A DNA stretch of 35,527 nt from Betaproteobacteria bacterium (GCA_025356395.1 JANXTA010000053.1:1-35527); one strand, 5' to 3'; shown: positions 1-9,425, counted from the first letter of the stretch. Notes: generated from the sequence alone by a model not told the origin. Program-made: numbers and translations.

Positions 1-71
1 GACACCGGACTTCGGTCCGCTTCCCGAAGGATCGCGACCATCTTCTCTTCACTGTATCGGCTCTTCCTCAC
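1..71 (-). CDS. IS3-family transposase OrfA, N-terminal fragment
   Basis: The translated start reads V/M-RKSRYSEEKMVAILREAD, which matches the N-terminal helix-turn-helix (HTH_Tnp_1) of IS3-family OrfA proteins. OrfA binds the terminal repeats and is normally fused to the OrfB integrase by a -1 frameshift. A GTG start at 71-69 is favoured because GGAGG lies five bases upstream (81-77). An in-frame ATG at 98-96 is an alternative. Only about 23 codons are in the window, so integrity is unknown. Confidence 0.75.
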   Translation of the reverse strand, partial: MRKSRYSEEKMVAILREADRSPV

Positions 72-140
72 AGCTCCCTCCTGGTCGGTGGGAGCCATCC
101 TCTCAAGTTTCAGCTGGCTCGAAAAGTCCGGAGCAGGTCA
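1..140 (-). mobile_element. IS3-family insertion sequence, 5' end only (cut by window edge)
   Basis: Read on the minus strand, the segment opens at about position 140 with TGACCTGCTCCGG, which resembles the terminal inverted repeat of many IS3-family elements. It is followed by a short leader and the start of an OrfA-type transposase. The host ATPase reading frame loses its family similarity exactly at this point. The element runs off the left edge of the window, so its length, orfB, other end and target duplication cannot be seen. The boundary at 140 is inferred from the repeat-like sequence and the break in homology. Confidence 0.7.
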
Positions 141-387
141 CGAGCGTGACCAGCACGAAACCCAACAGCGTCAAACCTTCTTGCAAATCCCCGAATAACA
201 GGTGTGGGGCGCCGGCCGCCAGCAGCAGCAGGAACACCGGCTCTCGGACAGTTTCGAGAGCAATCGAGACTAGCGTTCGCCGATGGCCTCCGGGCAGGAC
301 GTTGGGGCCCTGCGCCACAAGCCGCCGCTCGGCCTCGCCTTCCCTGAGGCTGGCTTGCGCAAGCTCGCTAAGAAGAGAGTCATCCAT
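141..387 (-). pseudogene. Cation-transporting P-type ATPase, N-terminal fragment cut by an IS
   Basis: The first 80 or so residues match the cytoplasmic N-terminus and first membrane segment of P-type cation ATPases: an EAERRL...GPNVLP stretch (Cation_ATPase_N), then ETVREPVFLLLLAAGA (TM1) and GDLQEGLTLLGFVLV (start of TM2). After LVTLV the frame runs into IS3-family sequence and stops at 103. The actuator domain, the DKTGT phosphorylation site and the rest are absent, so no pump can be made. The start is the ATG at 387-385. The ion cannot be told from this fragment. The subfamily resembles bacterial PMCA/SERCA-like or Mg/Ca-type pumps often found in accessory stress islands. Confidence 0.8.
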
Positions 388-445
388 CGCACCGGACGGC
401 GAATCGTCGCAGTTCGTTCTTCAACTCGGCGCGAAAAAATTGGGC

Positions 446-473
446 TTGTACTTGGTGACGTTGTGCCTATCAT
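446..473 (+). promoter_or_regulatory. Candidate sigma-70 promoter for the dodecin-like gene
   Basis: TTGTAC (446-451) and TATCAT (468-473) are separated by 16 bases and lie about 60 bases upstream of the dodecin-like start codon. The match to consensus is fair and the position is right. There is no experimental support. Confidence 0.4.
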
Positions 474-533
474 GAAACTCCGCAGGCGCAAGCATTTTGT
501 CGCTTCGCCTCTTCATCCGAAGGAGCACAGCAA

Positions 534-758
534 ATGGCCAAGAACAAGGTTGAAGCCGGCGTTTATCGCGTCACGGAAATCATTGGAACCAGCTCGCTCT
601 CATGGGAGGACGCAGCGAAAAAAGCCGTCGAGACCGCAGCGAAATCGATTCGTGATCTACGCGTCGCAGAAATTACCAAGCTCGACATGAAAATCGAAGG
701 GGGTAAAGTCGTCGCCTTTCGCGCGCGGGTTTCCCTTTCGTTCAAGTACGAAGTCTGA
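534..758 (+). CDS. Dodecin-family small protein
   Basis: The 74-residue protein has the dodecin layout: a first beta strand with VYRVTEIIGTS, a helix (SWEDAAKKAVETAAKSI), then two long strands containing KIEGGKVVAFRARVSLSFKYEV. Dodecins form hollow dodecamers that bind and buffer flavins such as riboflavin, FMN or lumichrome in the cytoplasm. The Trp that stacks on flavin in archaeal dodecin normally sits in an LDWFEV-type motif. Here the position reads LRVAEI, so flavin binding is uncertain. The start is an ATG preceded by AGGAG at 521-525, eight bases upstream. It lies in the A/T-richer accessory region, just upstream of and codirectional with a Crp/Fnr gene. Confidence 0.85.
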   Translation: MAKNKVEAGVYRVTEIIGTSSLSWEDAAKKAVETAAKSIRDLRVAEITKLDMKIEGGKVVAFRARVSLSFKYEV

Positions 759-779
759 AGCCCCGCGCTAACGACCACT

Positions 780-1535
780 TTGATCACAAAATCGAAGGTA
801 CTCCAACTCACAGCTTCGTCTGAAATTGGCGGTGATCCGAAAAGAAATCATCTCCTTGCCGCGCTACCTGACGATATATGGCGACGCTGGTTACCGCAGC
901 TTGAATTGGTCAAGATGCCCCTCGGACAAGTGCTGTACGAGGCCGGCATCGTGCTGGCGCACGTGTACTTCCCGACCACCGCGCTCGTCTCGTTGCTTTA
1001 CGTGATGGAAAACGGGGCGTCGGCCGAAATTTCTGTCGTCGGCAACGAGGGCGTCGTTGGTATCTCGATCTTCATGGGAGGCGAGTCCACGCCGAGCCGG
1101 GCAGTGGTTCAGAGCGCTGGGTACGGATTCCGGCTGAAATCGCAGGTGATGAAAGAGGAGTTCATTCAGCCACCTGTATTGCATCTGATGTTGCGCTATA
1201 CGCAGGCCCTGATCACGCAAATGACGCAAACAGCAGCGTGCAACCGACACCACTCACTAGACCAGCGCCTTTGCCGTTGGCTTTTATTAAGCCTTGATCG
1301 TGTGCGGTCTAGTGAACTCCTGATGACGCAAGCACTGATCGCCGACATGCTCGGAGTCCGCCGGGAAAGCGTCACCGATGGTGCCGTCCACTTGCAAAAG
1401 GCGGGGCTGATCCACTATTCGCGCGGCCGCATCACCGTGCTTGATCGCCAAGGGCTCGAGAAACGAGTCTGCGAGTGTTATGTAGTCGTTAAGAAAGAGT
1501 ACGCGCGACTACTTCCAGACATCGTAGCGACCTAG
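780..1535 (+). CDS. Crp/Fnr-family transcriptional regulator
   Basis: A 251-residue cytoplasmic regulator. Residues about 25-150 form a cyclic-nucleotide-binding-type beta barrel (LPLGQVLYEAG-like start, VYFPTTALVSLLYV, then AEISVVGNEGVVG). A long helix with QTAACNRHHSLDQRLCRWLL follows, then a Crp-type winged helix with MTQALIADMLGVRRESVT as the recognition region. It lacks the N-terminal Fe-S cysteines of true FNR and the Arg-Ala-Ser cAMP pocket of CRP, so its signal is unknown. This subgroup is common next to stress genes in proteobacterial islands. The start is taken as TTG at 780. No better in-frame ATG exists before position 915, which would cut into the sensor domain. The stop is TAG, and IS66 begins at the next base. 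Confidence 0.85.
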   Translation: MITKSKVLQLTASSEIGGDPKRNHLLAALPDDIWRRWLPQLELVKMPLGQVLYEAGIVLAHVYFPTTALVSLLYVMENGASAEISVVGNEGVVGISIFMGGESTPSRAVVQSAGYGFRLKSQVMKEEFIQPPVLHLMLRYTQALITQMTQTAACNRHHSLDQRLCRWLLLSLDRVRSSELLMTQALIADMLGVRRESVTDGAVHLQKAGLIHYSRGRITVLDRQGLEKRVCECYVVVKKEYARLLPDIVAT

Positions 1536-1587
1536 GTAAGCGGCCAGCCGTACCACCTTGAAGCGTTTGATCCGGCATAGGAGTCTC

Positions 1588-1614
1588 GTGTCCACCTAAC
1601 TTCTTGGTGGACAC
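1588..1614 (+). promoter_or_regulatory. Stem-loop overlapping the tnpA ribosome-binding site
   Basis: A perfect nine-pair stem, GTGTCCACC (1588-1596) with GGTGGACAC (1606-1614), and a nine-base loop end directly against the tnpA ATG at 1615. The only Shine-Dalgarno-like sequence, GGTGG at 1606-1610, lies inside the 3' arm. In mRNA this hairpin should hide the site and damp translation of tnpA. The structure is seen in the sequence; the effect is inferred. Confidence 0.6.
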
Positions 1615-2016
1615 ATGAACACTACAGCGCCGATTGCGTTTCCAACCGGTCCGGCCCGTCGCCGACGCCAACACAGCCCCGAGTTCAAGGCCGGCGTGAT
1701 CGGTGCCTGCCGACAGCCTGGCGTGTCGATCGCAGGTGTTGCGCTGGCAAACGGTTTGAACGCCAACCTGCTGCGGCGCTGGGTGGCCGATGTCGAACAG
1801 ACGCGCATCGATGCGGTCGAGTTTGAATGTCACTCGTCTTCGACGGCAGGCAAGACCGGGGCCGTTTCGTCGTTCGTGCCGGTCCAGCTCCAGCCCGATT
1901 CCACAGCTGCTGACATCCGCATCGAACTCGAGCGCAACGGCATCGTGGTGAAGGTGAGCTGGCCGACCAGCGCCGCGTCCGACTGCGGCGCCTGGTTGCG
2001 TGAGGTGCTGCGATGA
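1615..2016 (+). CDS. tnpA: IS66-family transposase accessory protein TnpA
   Basis: A 133-residue protein with an N-terminal helix-turn-helix typical of IS66 TnpA/OrfA: RRRQHSPEFKAGVIGACRQPG, then the recognition helix around GVALANGLNANLLRRWV (residues about 20-60). The C-terminal half is the variable IS66 OrfA tail ending in WLREVLR. It is thought to bind DNA and assist the TnpC transposase. Its stop overlaps the tnpB start as ATGA (2013-2016), suggesting coupled translation. A strong hairpin covers its ribosome-binding region. The length is normal for the family. Confidence 0.88.
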   Translation: MNTTAPIAFPTGPARRRRQHSPEFKAGVIGACRQPGVSIAGVALANGLNANLLRRWVADVEQTRIDAVEFECHSSSTAGKTGAVSSFVPVQLQPDSTAADIRIELERNGIVVKVSWPTSAASDCGAWLREVLR

Positions 2017-2354
2017 TCCGCGTCGACGCGGTCTGGCTGGCGGTTGAACCGATCGACATGCGGGCCGGCGCCGACCGTCTGCTGGCGCGCGTGGTGCAGG
2101 TCTTCGGTGCCGCAGAGGCCCATCACGGTTACCTCTTTGCCAACGCGCGTGCCACGCGCATCAAGCTGCTCATTCACGACGGCTTTGGCGTCTGGTGCGC
2201 GGCGCGCCGCCTGAACATAGGCGGCTTCGTCTGGCCGCGCCGAGCGTCTGCGGATACGTCACCGATCACGCTCACGCGCGAGCAGTTCGACGCGTTGGTC
2301 TTCGGACTTCCGTGGCAGCGACTCGAGCAAATGAAGCGCATCACGCGCATGTGA
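2013..2354 (+). CDS. tnpB: IS66-family accessory protein TnpB
   Basis: A 113-residue IS66 Orf2-like protein. The typical family opening is present: VWLAVEPIDMRAGADRLLA, then HHGYLFANARATRIKLLIHDGFG, then WPRRASA and LTREQFDALVFGLPW. These are diagnostic for TnpB of IS66 elements, which is needed for transposition but has no known catalytic motif. The start ATG overlaps the tnpA stop codon. The length is normal. It is unrelated to the RNA-guided TnpB of IS200/IS605 elements. Confidence 0.92.
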   Translation: MIRVDAVWLAVEPIDMRAGADRLLARVVQVFGAAEAHHGYLFANARATRIKLLIHDGFGVWCAARRLNIGGFVWPRRASADTSPITLTREQFDALVFGLPWQRLEQMKRITRM

Positions 2355-2431
2355 ATCACTTCTCCGCGCGACCACGGTGAGGGCAATCGGAAGATGCCCC
2401 AATAGCCGCGCGGGACGGCCAACTGCACAAT

Positions 2432-3220
2432 GTGTGCATGCTCGATGTGCGCTCATTTAAAGCTCAGGATCTCCGCGGACTGAGTCCCGATGATCTGGCC
2501 GCGGCGGCCGAACAAATGCTCCAGCACATCGGCGAGCAGAGCCGCCAGATCGCGTCGCAAGCTGAGGCCATCAAGTATCGCGACGTGAAGATCGAGAAGA
2601 TCACGTTCGAGCTTGCGCGGTTAAAGGCGTGGAAGTTCGCGGCGCGGACCGAGCGCATGAATGCCGAACAGCGCCAACTGTTCGAAGAGACCCTGGCCGC
2701 TGATCAGGCCAGTCTCGAAGCGCAACTCGAAGCCTTGCAGGCACAGACCGGCGTACCAAGCGAGACCGCGCTCCAAGAGCCCCGGCGCCAGCCCAGGCGG
2801 CAGGCCCTGCCGAACCACCTGCAACGCGTCGAGCATCACCACGAGCCCGAGGACACCACCTGCGGCTGTGGCCGGCCGATGGTCCGCGTGGGCGAAGACG
2901 TGAGCGAGCGCCTGGACATCGTGCCGGCCCAGTTCTTCGTTCATCGCCACGTGCGCGGCAAGTGGGCCTGCCGCGGTTGCGAGCGTCTGGTGCAAGAGCC
3001 GGTCGAGCCGCAGATCATCGACAGCGGCATGCCGGCGCCGGGGTTGGTGGCGCACACGCTGGTCAGCCGCTTCGTCGATCATCTGCCCTACTACCGGCAA
3101 GAGCAGATCAACGCCCGCTCGGACGTGCACACGCCGCGCTCGACGCTGGCGGCCTGGTCCGGGCGCGGCGGCGCCGCCTTGCAGCCGCTGTACGACGCAC
3201 ACCTGTCAACGCCGAAGTAA
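2432..3220 (+). pseudogene. tnpC: IS66-family transposase TnpC, truncated
   Basis: The reading frame gives 262 residues of an expected 500 or more. It has the N-terminal coiled-coil/leucine-zipper-like region (about 15-110), the zf-IS66 zinc finger with CGCGRPM...WACRGC (about 145-190), and the start of the DDE domain (VSRFVDHLPYYRQEQ). The natural frame breaks after LQPLYDAHL, where IS21 begins. The last four residues and the stop come from IS21. All catalytic acidic residues are lost, so it is inactive. The start could be ATG 2432 or ATG 2438. Confidence 0.88.
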
Positions 3221-3265
3221 ATCTGACCCACTCACCACCGATACGCCGAAGTAAATCTGACCCAC
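3210..3265 (+). repeat. IS21 left-end terminal repeats (two copies)
   Basis: Two identical 22-base copies lie at 3210-3231 and 3244-3265, both of the form CGCCGAAGTAAA...CCCAC. They are the likely IstA binding sites at the left end. Confidence 0.85.
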
Positions 3266-3335
3266 CCGGGTCTGTTGTTGCGTTGAGCGTCCGTGGAAGG
3301 CGAAGCCCGGAACGAATGATCAACGCGGCGCGCTT

Positions 3336-5122
<1,787 letters not shown>

Positions 5123-5156
5123 CGACGGCACCAAAAAGGCCGTCATCGTCTACCAG

Positions 5157-5202
5157 GTGGGTCACTTTTACTTCGGCGACGTGGGTCAGTATTACTTCGG
5201 TG
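5157..5202 (-). repeat. IS21 right-end terminal repeats (two copies)
   Basis: Two inverted copies of the left-end 22-base repeat lie at 5157-5178 and 5181-5202, with a few mismatches each. They are the likely IstA binding sites next to the istA start. Confidence 0.85.
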
Positions 5203-5436
5203 CTAACACTCTGTACCTCGCGCGACTGCAGCACTTGATTCGATCGGGCTGCCAATGCGTTCGAGGGGGAGCGCGGCGATCCACGCGTCGACATCGTCAG
5301 GTCGATAACGTGGCGAACGACCGATCATGACTGCAGGTGGAAGCAGATGTGGCGAACGACTCCGATCACTGCACAGCGTTGCATAGCTACGCTTAAGCAA
5401 TGGACTGAGGTCCCGCAGGGTGAGTAGTGGTTTCAT
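5203..5436 (-). pseudogene. AlpA/excisionase-like helix-turn-helix protein, 3' end replaced by IS21
   Basis: The small protein begins MKPLLTLRDLSPLLKRS and continues with SDRSRSPHLLPPAV, IGRSPRYRPDDVDAWI. This is the pattern of short winged-helix proteins of the AlpA/MerR-like excisionase group found in integrated elements. The last codons and the TAG stop (5205-5203) lie in the IS21 end, so the original C-terminus is lost, although the DNA-binding domain looks complete. The start is the ATG at 5436; a TTG at 5448 is possible. Proteins of this group often sit beside integrases at tRNA genes, and here the tRNA-Thr lies about 530 bases away. No integrase gene remains in the window. Confidence 0.55.
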
Positions 5437-5448
5437 CTTAGGCGCCAA

Positions 5449-5970
5449 TGACCGAACCCAGCCGCGAGAGCAGCCGAGCTTTTGAAAACGATCAGTGGCG
5501 CTGGGAGCTCTCGAACGCGAGCAGACGGCACTCGGTCTTGAGCGGGTCTTGGATGAACCCTTTAAGTGGAGACCCCGTTAATGCTTCGGTGAGCCCAATC
5601 AAAACCACACCGAAGACACCACAGTTTCGCAACGTTCGAGCCCGATAGTTCAGTAGGGGCTCGGTCCTCGTTGGGCCAGCATCGCGATCCGCGCCCCCTG
5701 CTTGGCACGCTCGCATTGCGGACGATCCGCATTAGCCGACTCGGTCTAGTGATAGATCGACCGAACTAGGAAGGAACTTGAGGAAGGTGCAGCGAAAACT
5801 GGTCGAAGACCCAGCATGGACTCTGCTCACACGCCCGAAACACAGATGGAGGCACTCGCAAAAGGGACAGCGCAACGTCGGCGTCCCAAATATACTGCTC
5901 AAAGCCGCACTGAACTGCAACTCGTTGCGTTGAGCAGCATACTCTAAGATACTGAAGAACATCGTATTTC
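5449..5970. other. Gene-poor, A/T-richer stretch between the IS elements and tRNA-Thr
   Basis: I see no convincing gene. Short open frames exist on both strands (for example minus 5732-5962 and 5492-5716), but they lack family likeness, good ribosome-binding sites and the codon bias of neighbouring genes. Composition is visibly poorer in G and C than the core genes to the right. It is probably leftover DNA of an integrated element abutting the 3' end of tRNA-Thr. Confidence 0.5.
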
Positions 5971-6046
5971 TGGTGCCGCTGGACGGAATCGAACTGTCGA
6001 CCTTCGCATTACGAATGCGCTGCTCTACCAGCTGAGCTACAGCGGC
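5971..6046 (-). tRNA. tRNA-Thr (anticodon CGT)
   Basis: A 76-base cloverleaf including the encoded CCA. The acceptor arms are GCCGCTG and CAGCGGC, the D-loop is AGCTCAGCTGGTAGAGC, the anticodon loop is TTCGTAA with anticodon CGT reading ACG, and the T-arm contains GTTCGATTC. It closely resembles enterobacterial thrW. The 3' end points toward the IS-rich region on the left. tRNA-Thr genes are common integration sites for islands. Confidence 0.97.
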
Positions 6047-6065
6047 GTACTGCCGGAATAGCGCG

Positions 6066-6093
6066 ATTATACGGAGACTGCCTCGGCACGCAA
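6066..6093 (-). promoter_or_regulatory. Candidate promoter of tRNA-Thr
   Basis: On the minus strand TATAAT (6071-6066) lies about 20 bases before the tRNA. TTGCGT (6093-6088) is 16 bases further up and touches the first bases after the maiA stop region. It is a good sigma-70 match in a fitting place. Confidence 0.6.
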
Positions 6094-6107
6094 ACGAAGC
6101 GGCTCAC

Positions 6108-6764
6108 TCATTCGGCATCGGGTTGCTCCGAAGGAACAGCTTGCTGGAACGCGTCCAGCGCCATGCAGGCGTCGAACACCCGCATCACGGTCGGGATGCC
6201 GGTGAAGTCGCAGTCGAAACGCCACCCGTTGAAGATCTGCGGCACCAGCGTGAGGTCGGCCAGCGTCGGCGATTTGCCGTGGCAGAACGTGCCGGTCATC
6301 GGCGACGCCGCGAGCTGCCTGTCCAGCGCGAGCAAGCCGGTCTCGACCCAGTGCCGATACCACGCGTTCTTCGCGGCCTCGTCGATCTTCAGGACCTGCG
6401 TGAGGTAACGCAGCACGCGCAGGTTGTTGACGGGATGGATCTCGCACGCGATGTTCAGGGCCAGCGCACGAACGCGCGCCCGCCCGATCGCCGTGGCGGG
6501 CAGGAGGGGCGGCTCGGGATGAAGCTCGTCGAGGTACTCGACGATCGCGAGCGACTGCGTGAGCGTGAACGGCGGGTCGACCGAATCGTCGATGAAGACC
6601 GGCACGAGCCCGTCGGGATTGAGCTCGAGGAACTCCGGCGCACGCTGCTCGCCGCCGTGCCTGACGAGATGGATCGCCTTGTAGTCGAAGGGCAGCTCCT
6701 TCAGGTTCATCGCGATGCGGACGCGGAACGAAGCGGAACTGCGGAAGTAGTTGTAGAGCTGCAT
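6108..6764 (-). CDS. maiA: Maleylacetoacetate isomerase / zeta-class glutathione S-transferase
   Basis: A 218-residue two-domain GST. The N-terminal thioredoxin-fold domain has the zeta-class motif SSASFRVRIAMN (residues about 8-19) and NPDGLVPVF. The C-terminal helical domain contains ACEIHPVNNLRVL and TLADLTLVPQIFN. The family isomerises maleylacetoacetate to fumarylacetoacetate with glutathione in tyrosine breakdown. In the motif the Cys of SSC is Ala, as in many bacterial homologs, so the exact substrate is uncertain. The ATG lies five bases after the ispH stop, so it is the last gene of a fkpB-ispH-maiA operon. The start was chosen because the conserved QLYNYFRSS begins there. Confidence 0.88.
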   Translation of the reverse strand: MQLYNYFRSSASFRVRIAMNLKELPFDYKAIHLVRHGGEQRAPEFLELNPDGLVPVFIDDSVDPPFTLTQSLAIVEYLDELHPEPPLLPATAIGRARVRALALNIACEIHPVNNLRVLRYLTQVLKIDEAAKNAWYRHWVETGLLALDRQLAASPMTGTFCHGKSPTLADLTLVPQIFNGWRFDCDFTGIPTVMRVFDACMALDAFQQAVPSEQPDAE

Positions 6765-6769
6765 GTCGG

Positions 6770-7813
6770 TCAATCGTGCAGGTGCTTCTCGCTGGAACCG
6801 TTCGAGACGGTCCCGATGCTGCTGCCGCGCTCCGCGTTGCCGCCGAGTCCGGAAGGCAGCGGGAAGCGCACGTTCTCCTCGACGCCGCTCAGCTTGCGCA
6901 CCGACGCGACGCCATATTCCTTGAGGCGTGCGATCAGTTCGGTGACGAGCAATTCCGGCGCCGACGCACCGGCGGTGATGCCGACCCGCTTCTTGCCGAC
7001 CAGCCACGACGGATCGAGCTGGCGTGCGTTCTCGATCATGTAGGCCTCGACGCCCATGCGCGCACCGACTTCACGCAGCCGGTTGCTGTTGGAGCTCGAC
7101 GGGCTACCGATCACGAAAACCAGATCGCACTGCGGCGCCATGAACTTGACCGCGTCCTGGCGGTTCTGCGTGGCGTAGCAGATGTCACCACGCTTCGGTT
7201 CGAGAATGGTCGGGAAGCGCGACTTCAGCGCGCCGGTGACCTCGGCCGCATCGTCGACCGACAGCGTGGTCTGCGTCACGTACGCCAGCCGGTCGGGATT
7301 GCGCACCTGGAGGTGCTGCACGTCCGCGACGGTCTCGACCAGGTGGATGCCATCGCCGGCCTGGCCCATCGTGCCCTCGACCTCGGGATGCCCCTTGTGA
7401 CCGACCATGATGATCTCGCGACCGTCGGCGCGCATCTTCGCGACCTCGACGTGCACCTTGGTCACCAGCGGACACGTGGCGTCGAACACTTTGAGGCCGA
7501 GTTCGCCGGCCTCGGCGCGCACGGCCTGCGAGACGCCGTGGGCGCTGAAGACCACGGTGTTGCCGGTCGGGACGTCTTTCAGGTCCTCGATGAAGATCGC
7601 GCCCTTGGCGCGCAGGTCGTCGACGACGTATTGGTTGTGGACGATCTCGTGACGCACGTAGATCGGCGAGCCGAACTGCGCCAGCGCGCGCTCCACGATC
7701 TCGATCGCGCGATCGACGCCGGCGCAGAAGCCGCGTGGCTGCGCGAGCAGGATCTCGGGCTTGGTGTCGCCGAAAGGGTTGTCGATGCGGCGCACTTCAG
7801 TGACGCTATTCAT
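6770..7813 (-). CDS. ispH: 4-hydroxy-3-methylbut-2-enyl diphosphate reductase
   Basis: A 347-residue Fe-S enzyme that makes IPP and DMAPP from HMBPP, the last step of the MEP isoprenoid pathway. The three cluster cysteines are visible in [12 protein letters not shown] (C30), DATCPLV (C114) and [11 protein letters not shown] (C212). The catalytic region with EVEGTMGQ (E145-E147) and the SSSNSNRL substrate loop are also present. The ATG shares its A with the TGA of fkpB (TGATG), so translation is probably coupled. The C-terminal extension of about 25 residues after FPLP is Ser/Gly-rich. The gene is essential in most bacteria and appears intact. Confidence 0.97.
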   Translation of the reverse strand: MNSVTEVRRIDNPFGDTKPEILLAQPRGFCAGVDRAIEIVERALAQFGSPIYVRHEIVHNQYVVDDLRAKGAIFIEDLKDVPTGNTVVFSAHGVSQAVRAEAGELGLKVFDATCPLVTKVHVEVAKMRADGREIIMVGHKGHPEVEGTMGQAGDGIHLVETVADVQHLQVRNPDRLAYVTQTTLSVDDAAEVTGALKSRFPTILEPKRGDICYATQNRQDAVKFMAPQCDLVFVIGSPSSSNSNRLREVGARMGVEAYMIENARQLDPSWLVGKKRVGITAGASAPELLVTELIARLKEYGVASVRKLSGVEENVRFPLPSGLGGNAERGSSIGTVSNGSSEKHLHD

Positions 7814-8286
7814 CAGAGGATCCCCACGATTTCGACTTCGAAGCGCACCGGCTGGCCGGCGAGCGGATGGTTGAAGTCGAAGATCGCATAGTCGTTTTCC
7901 AGCGATCGGAAAACCCCTGCATAGCGTCCACCACCCGGTGCATTGAACTCGACCACGTCGCCGGGCAAATAATCGGTCTTGTCGCTTTCGGCTTCGAGCA
8001 CCGTCCGTGGCAACCGCTGGATCAGTGCGGGGTTGCGGGGCCCGAAGGCCTCGTTGGCACCGAGCTCGAAGACCCGATGCTCACCCACCTTCAGTCCCAG
8101 CAAACAGTCCTCGAGTGCGGGCGACAGCTGGCCGGCACCGAGCTGCAAGGTGGCCGGTTTGGACCCGAACGTGCTGACCACGTCGTTGCTGTCGACCGCG
8201 GCGGCAGCGTCGAGGCTGACCCGGTAATGCAGCGTGAGGTAAGACTCGGCGCAGATCGTCGGGATCGGCGCATTTTGTGGAGACAT
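7813..8286 (-). CDS. fkpB: FKBP-type peptidyl-prolyl cis-trans isomerase (SlpA/FkpB type)
   Basis: A 157-residue cytoplasmic SlyD-like prolyl isomerase/chaperone. The split FKBP domain is seen in [35 protein letters not shown] and [21 protein letters not shown], around an inserted flap of about 70 residues ([17 protein letters not shown] onward). It lacks the His-rich metal-binding tail of SlyD. It is first in the operon with ispH, a pairing conserved in proteobacteria. It is divergent from radC with about 60 bases between the starts, which must hold both promoters. Confidence 0.9.
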   Translation of the reverse strand: MSPQNAPIPTICAESYLTLHYRVSLDAAAAVDSNDVVSTFGSKPATLQLGAGQLSPALEDCLLGLKVGEHRVFELGANEAFGPRNPALIQRLPRTVLEAESDKTDYLPGDVVEFNAPGGGRYAGVFRSLENDYAIFDFNHPLAGQPVRFEVEIVGIL

Positions 8287-8347
8287 GCTGGAACTCTTGC
8301 AGATGATAAACGGAAGACAATCATTCTATCGAACGCGAAGGTCCTGC

Positions 8348-9022
8348 TTGTCCCTCATCGATTGGCCCGCCGCCGAGAGGCCGCGGGAACGGCTGCTGGT
8401 CCACGGCGCCAAGGCGCTGTCCGACGCGGAACTGCTGGCGATCTTCCTCAGCAGCGGCACACGAGGCAGCGACGTGCTCGACCTCGCCCGACGCAGCCTC
8501 GCGGCCTTCGGCGGTTTCGCGGGCCTCTTCCGGGCATCCCGCGATCGCTTCTGCGCCATCGACGGCCTGGGGCCTGCGCGCTTCGCGCAGTTGCAGGCCG
8601 CGCTCGAGATGACGCGACGTTCGCTGGGCGAGGCGCTGGTCGAGCGACCGCTGTTCGACTCGCCCGTGGCGGTCCGCGACTACCTCAAGCTCAACATCGG
8701 TGCCAAGCCGCACGAGGTGTTTCTCGCCCTCTTCCTCGACGCCCAGCATCGCCTGCTCGCGACCGAGGAGCTGTTCCGCGGAACCCTGGCGCAGACCAGC
8801 GTCTACCCGCGCGAAGTGGTGAAGAGGGCGCTGGAGGTCAATGCGGCCGCTGTGGTGTTCGCGCACAACCACCCGTCGGGCGTCGCCGAACCCAGTCGCG
8901 CAGACGAACTGCTGACCGTGGCGCTGCGCAACGCGCTGGAGCTCGTCGACATCCGGACGCTGGACCATTTCATCGTTGCCGGGCACGTCGTGTATTCGTT
9001 TTCCGAGCACGGCAAGCTTTGA
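8348..9022 (+). CDS. radC: RadC family JAB1/MPN metalloprotein
   Basis: A 224-residue RadC. The N-terminal region has WPAAERPRERLLVHGAKALSD, followed by a helix-hairpin-helix (IDGLGPARFAQLQA). The C-terminal JAMM domain shows EELFRGTL and HNHPSGVAEPSRAD, with metal-binding H173 and H175 and the later Asp. RadC was linked to DNA repair, but its true role is unsettled. The start is taken as TTG at 8348, because family members begin one or two residues before the WP..ERPRE motif and AAGG lies just upstream. A longer form from ATG 8303 or 8285 would add unconserved residues. Confidence 0.93.
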   Translation: MSLIDWPAAERPRERLLVHGAKALSDAELLAIFLSSGTRGSDVLDLARRSLAAFGGFAGLFRASRDRFCAIDGLGPARFAQLQAALEMTRRSLGEALVERPLFDSPVAVRDYLKLNIGAKPHEVFLALFLDAQHRLLATEELFRGTLAQTSVYPREVVKRALEVNAAAVVFAHNHPSGVAEPSRADELLTVALRNALELVDIRTLDHFIVAGHVVYSFSEHGKL

Positions 9023-9068
9023 ATTCCCGGATCCGCAGCGGTTCGACGCTGCGAAATGGCCACGAGAA

Positions 9069-9097
9069 TTGATTGATCGAAGAAATCCAGCTATATT
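9069..9097 (+). promoter_or_regulatory. Sigma-70 promoter for rpmB-rpmG
   Basis: TTGATT (9069-9074) and TATATT (9092-9097) are separated by exactly 17 bases, about 75 bases ahead of rpmB. It is the strongest promoter match in the window, as expected for ribosomal protein genes. Confidence 0.7.
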
Positions 9098-9172
9098 CGC
9101 TGCCTTCACTTTGTTCCATCACACATCTAGCTCGCGCTTAACGCGGCGGGCCGTTATCTGGAGGTGCCGAAC

Positions 9173-9409
9173 ATGGCACGCGTCTGTCAAGTCACGGGAA
9201 AAAAGCCGATGTCCGGCAACAATGTTTCCCACGCAAACAACAAAACCAAGCGTCGCTTCCTGCCCAACCTGCAGAACCGCCGTTTTTTCGTCGAGAGTGA
9301 AAACCGCTGGGTCAGCATGCGCCTGACCAACGCCGGACTTCGCACCATCGACAAGAACGGCATCGACGAAGTGCTGGCCGAGATGCGCGCCCGCGGCGTC
9401 AAGCTGTAA
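9173..9409 (+). CDS. rpmB: 50S ribosomal protein L28
   Basis: A 78-residue L28, the usual proteobacterial length. It begins [20 protein letters not shown] and continues with [17 protein letters not shown], then [14 protein letters not shown]28 is a small basic protein of the large subunit. The ATG at 9173 has GGAGG eight bases upstream (9160-9164); an upstream in-frame ATG at 9164 lies too close to this site. It is followed 16 bases later by rpmG, as in most proteobacteria. Confidence 0.98.
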   Translation: MARVCQVTGKKPMSGNNVSHANNKTKRRFLPNLQNRRFFVESENRWVSMRLTNAGLRTIDKNGIDEVLAEMRARGVKL

Positions 9410-9425
9410 GCCTCAAGGAATCATC

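Larger units (their letters stand above)
1536..3203 (+). mobile_element. IS66-family insertion sequence, truncated at its right side
   Basis: The left end begins GTAAGCGG at 1536, the form typical of IS66 inverted repeats, directly after the regulator's stop codon. It carries the three-gene IS66 set tnpA-tnpB-tnpC. The last gene is broken at about 3203, where an IS21-family element starts. The second half of tnpC and the right inverted repeat are not found on the other side of IS21 (5209 onward). The element is therefore a remnant that cannot move by itself. Confidence 0.85.

Noticed and set aside
5310..5373. Two similar stretches (near 5310 and 5349) as a direct-repeat attachment site or a CRISPR-like unit
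   Set aside because: There are only two imperfect copies, both coding for similar Ser/Arg motifs in the helix-turn-helix frame, so chance or local duplication is likelier.
5492..5962. Short minus-strand frames between the IS elements and tRNA-Thr as genes
   Set aside because: No family likeness, weak starts, and composition unlike neighbouring genes; noncoding remnant is the better reading.
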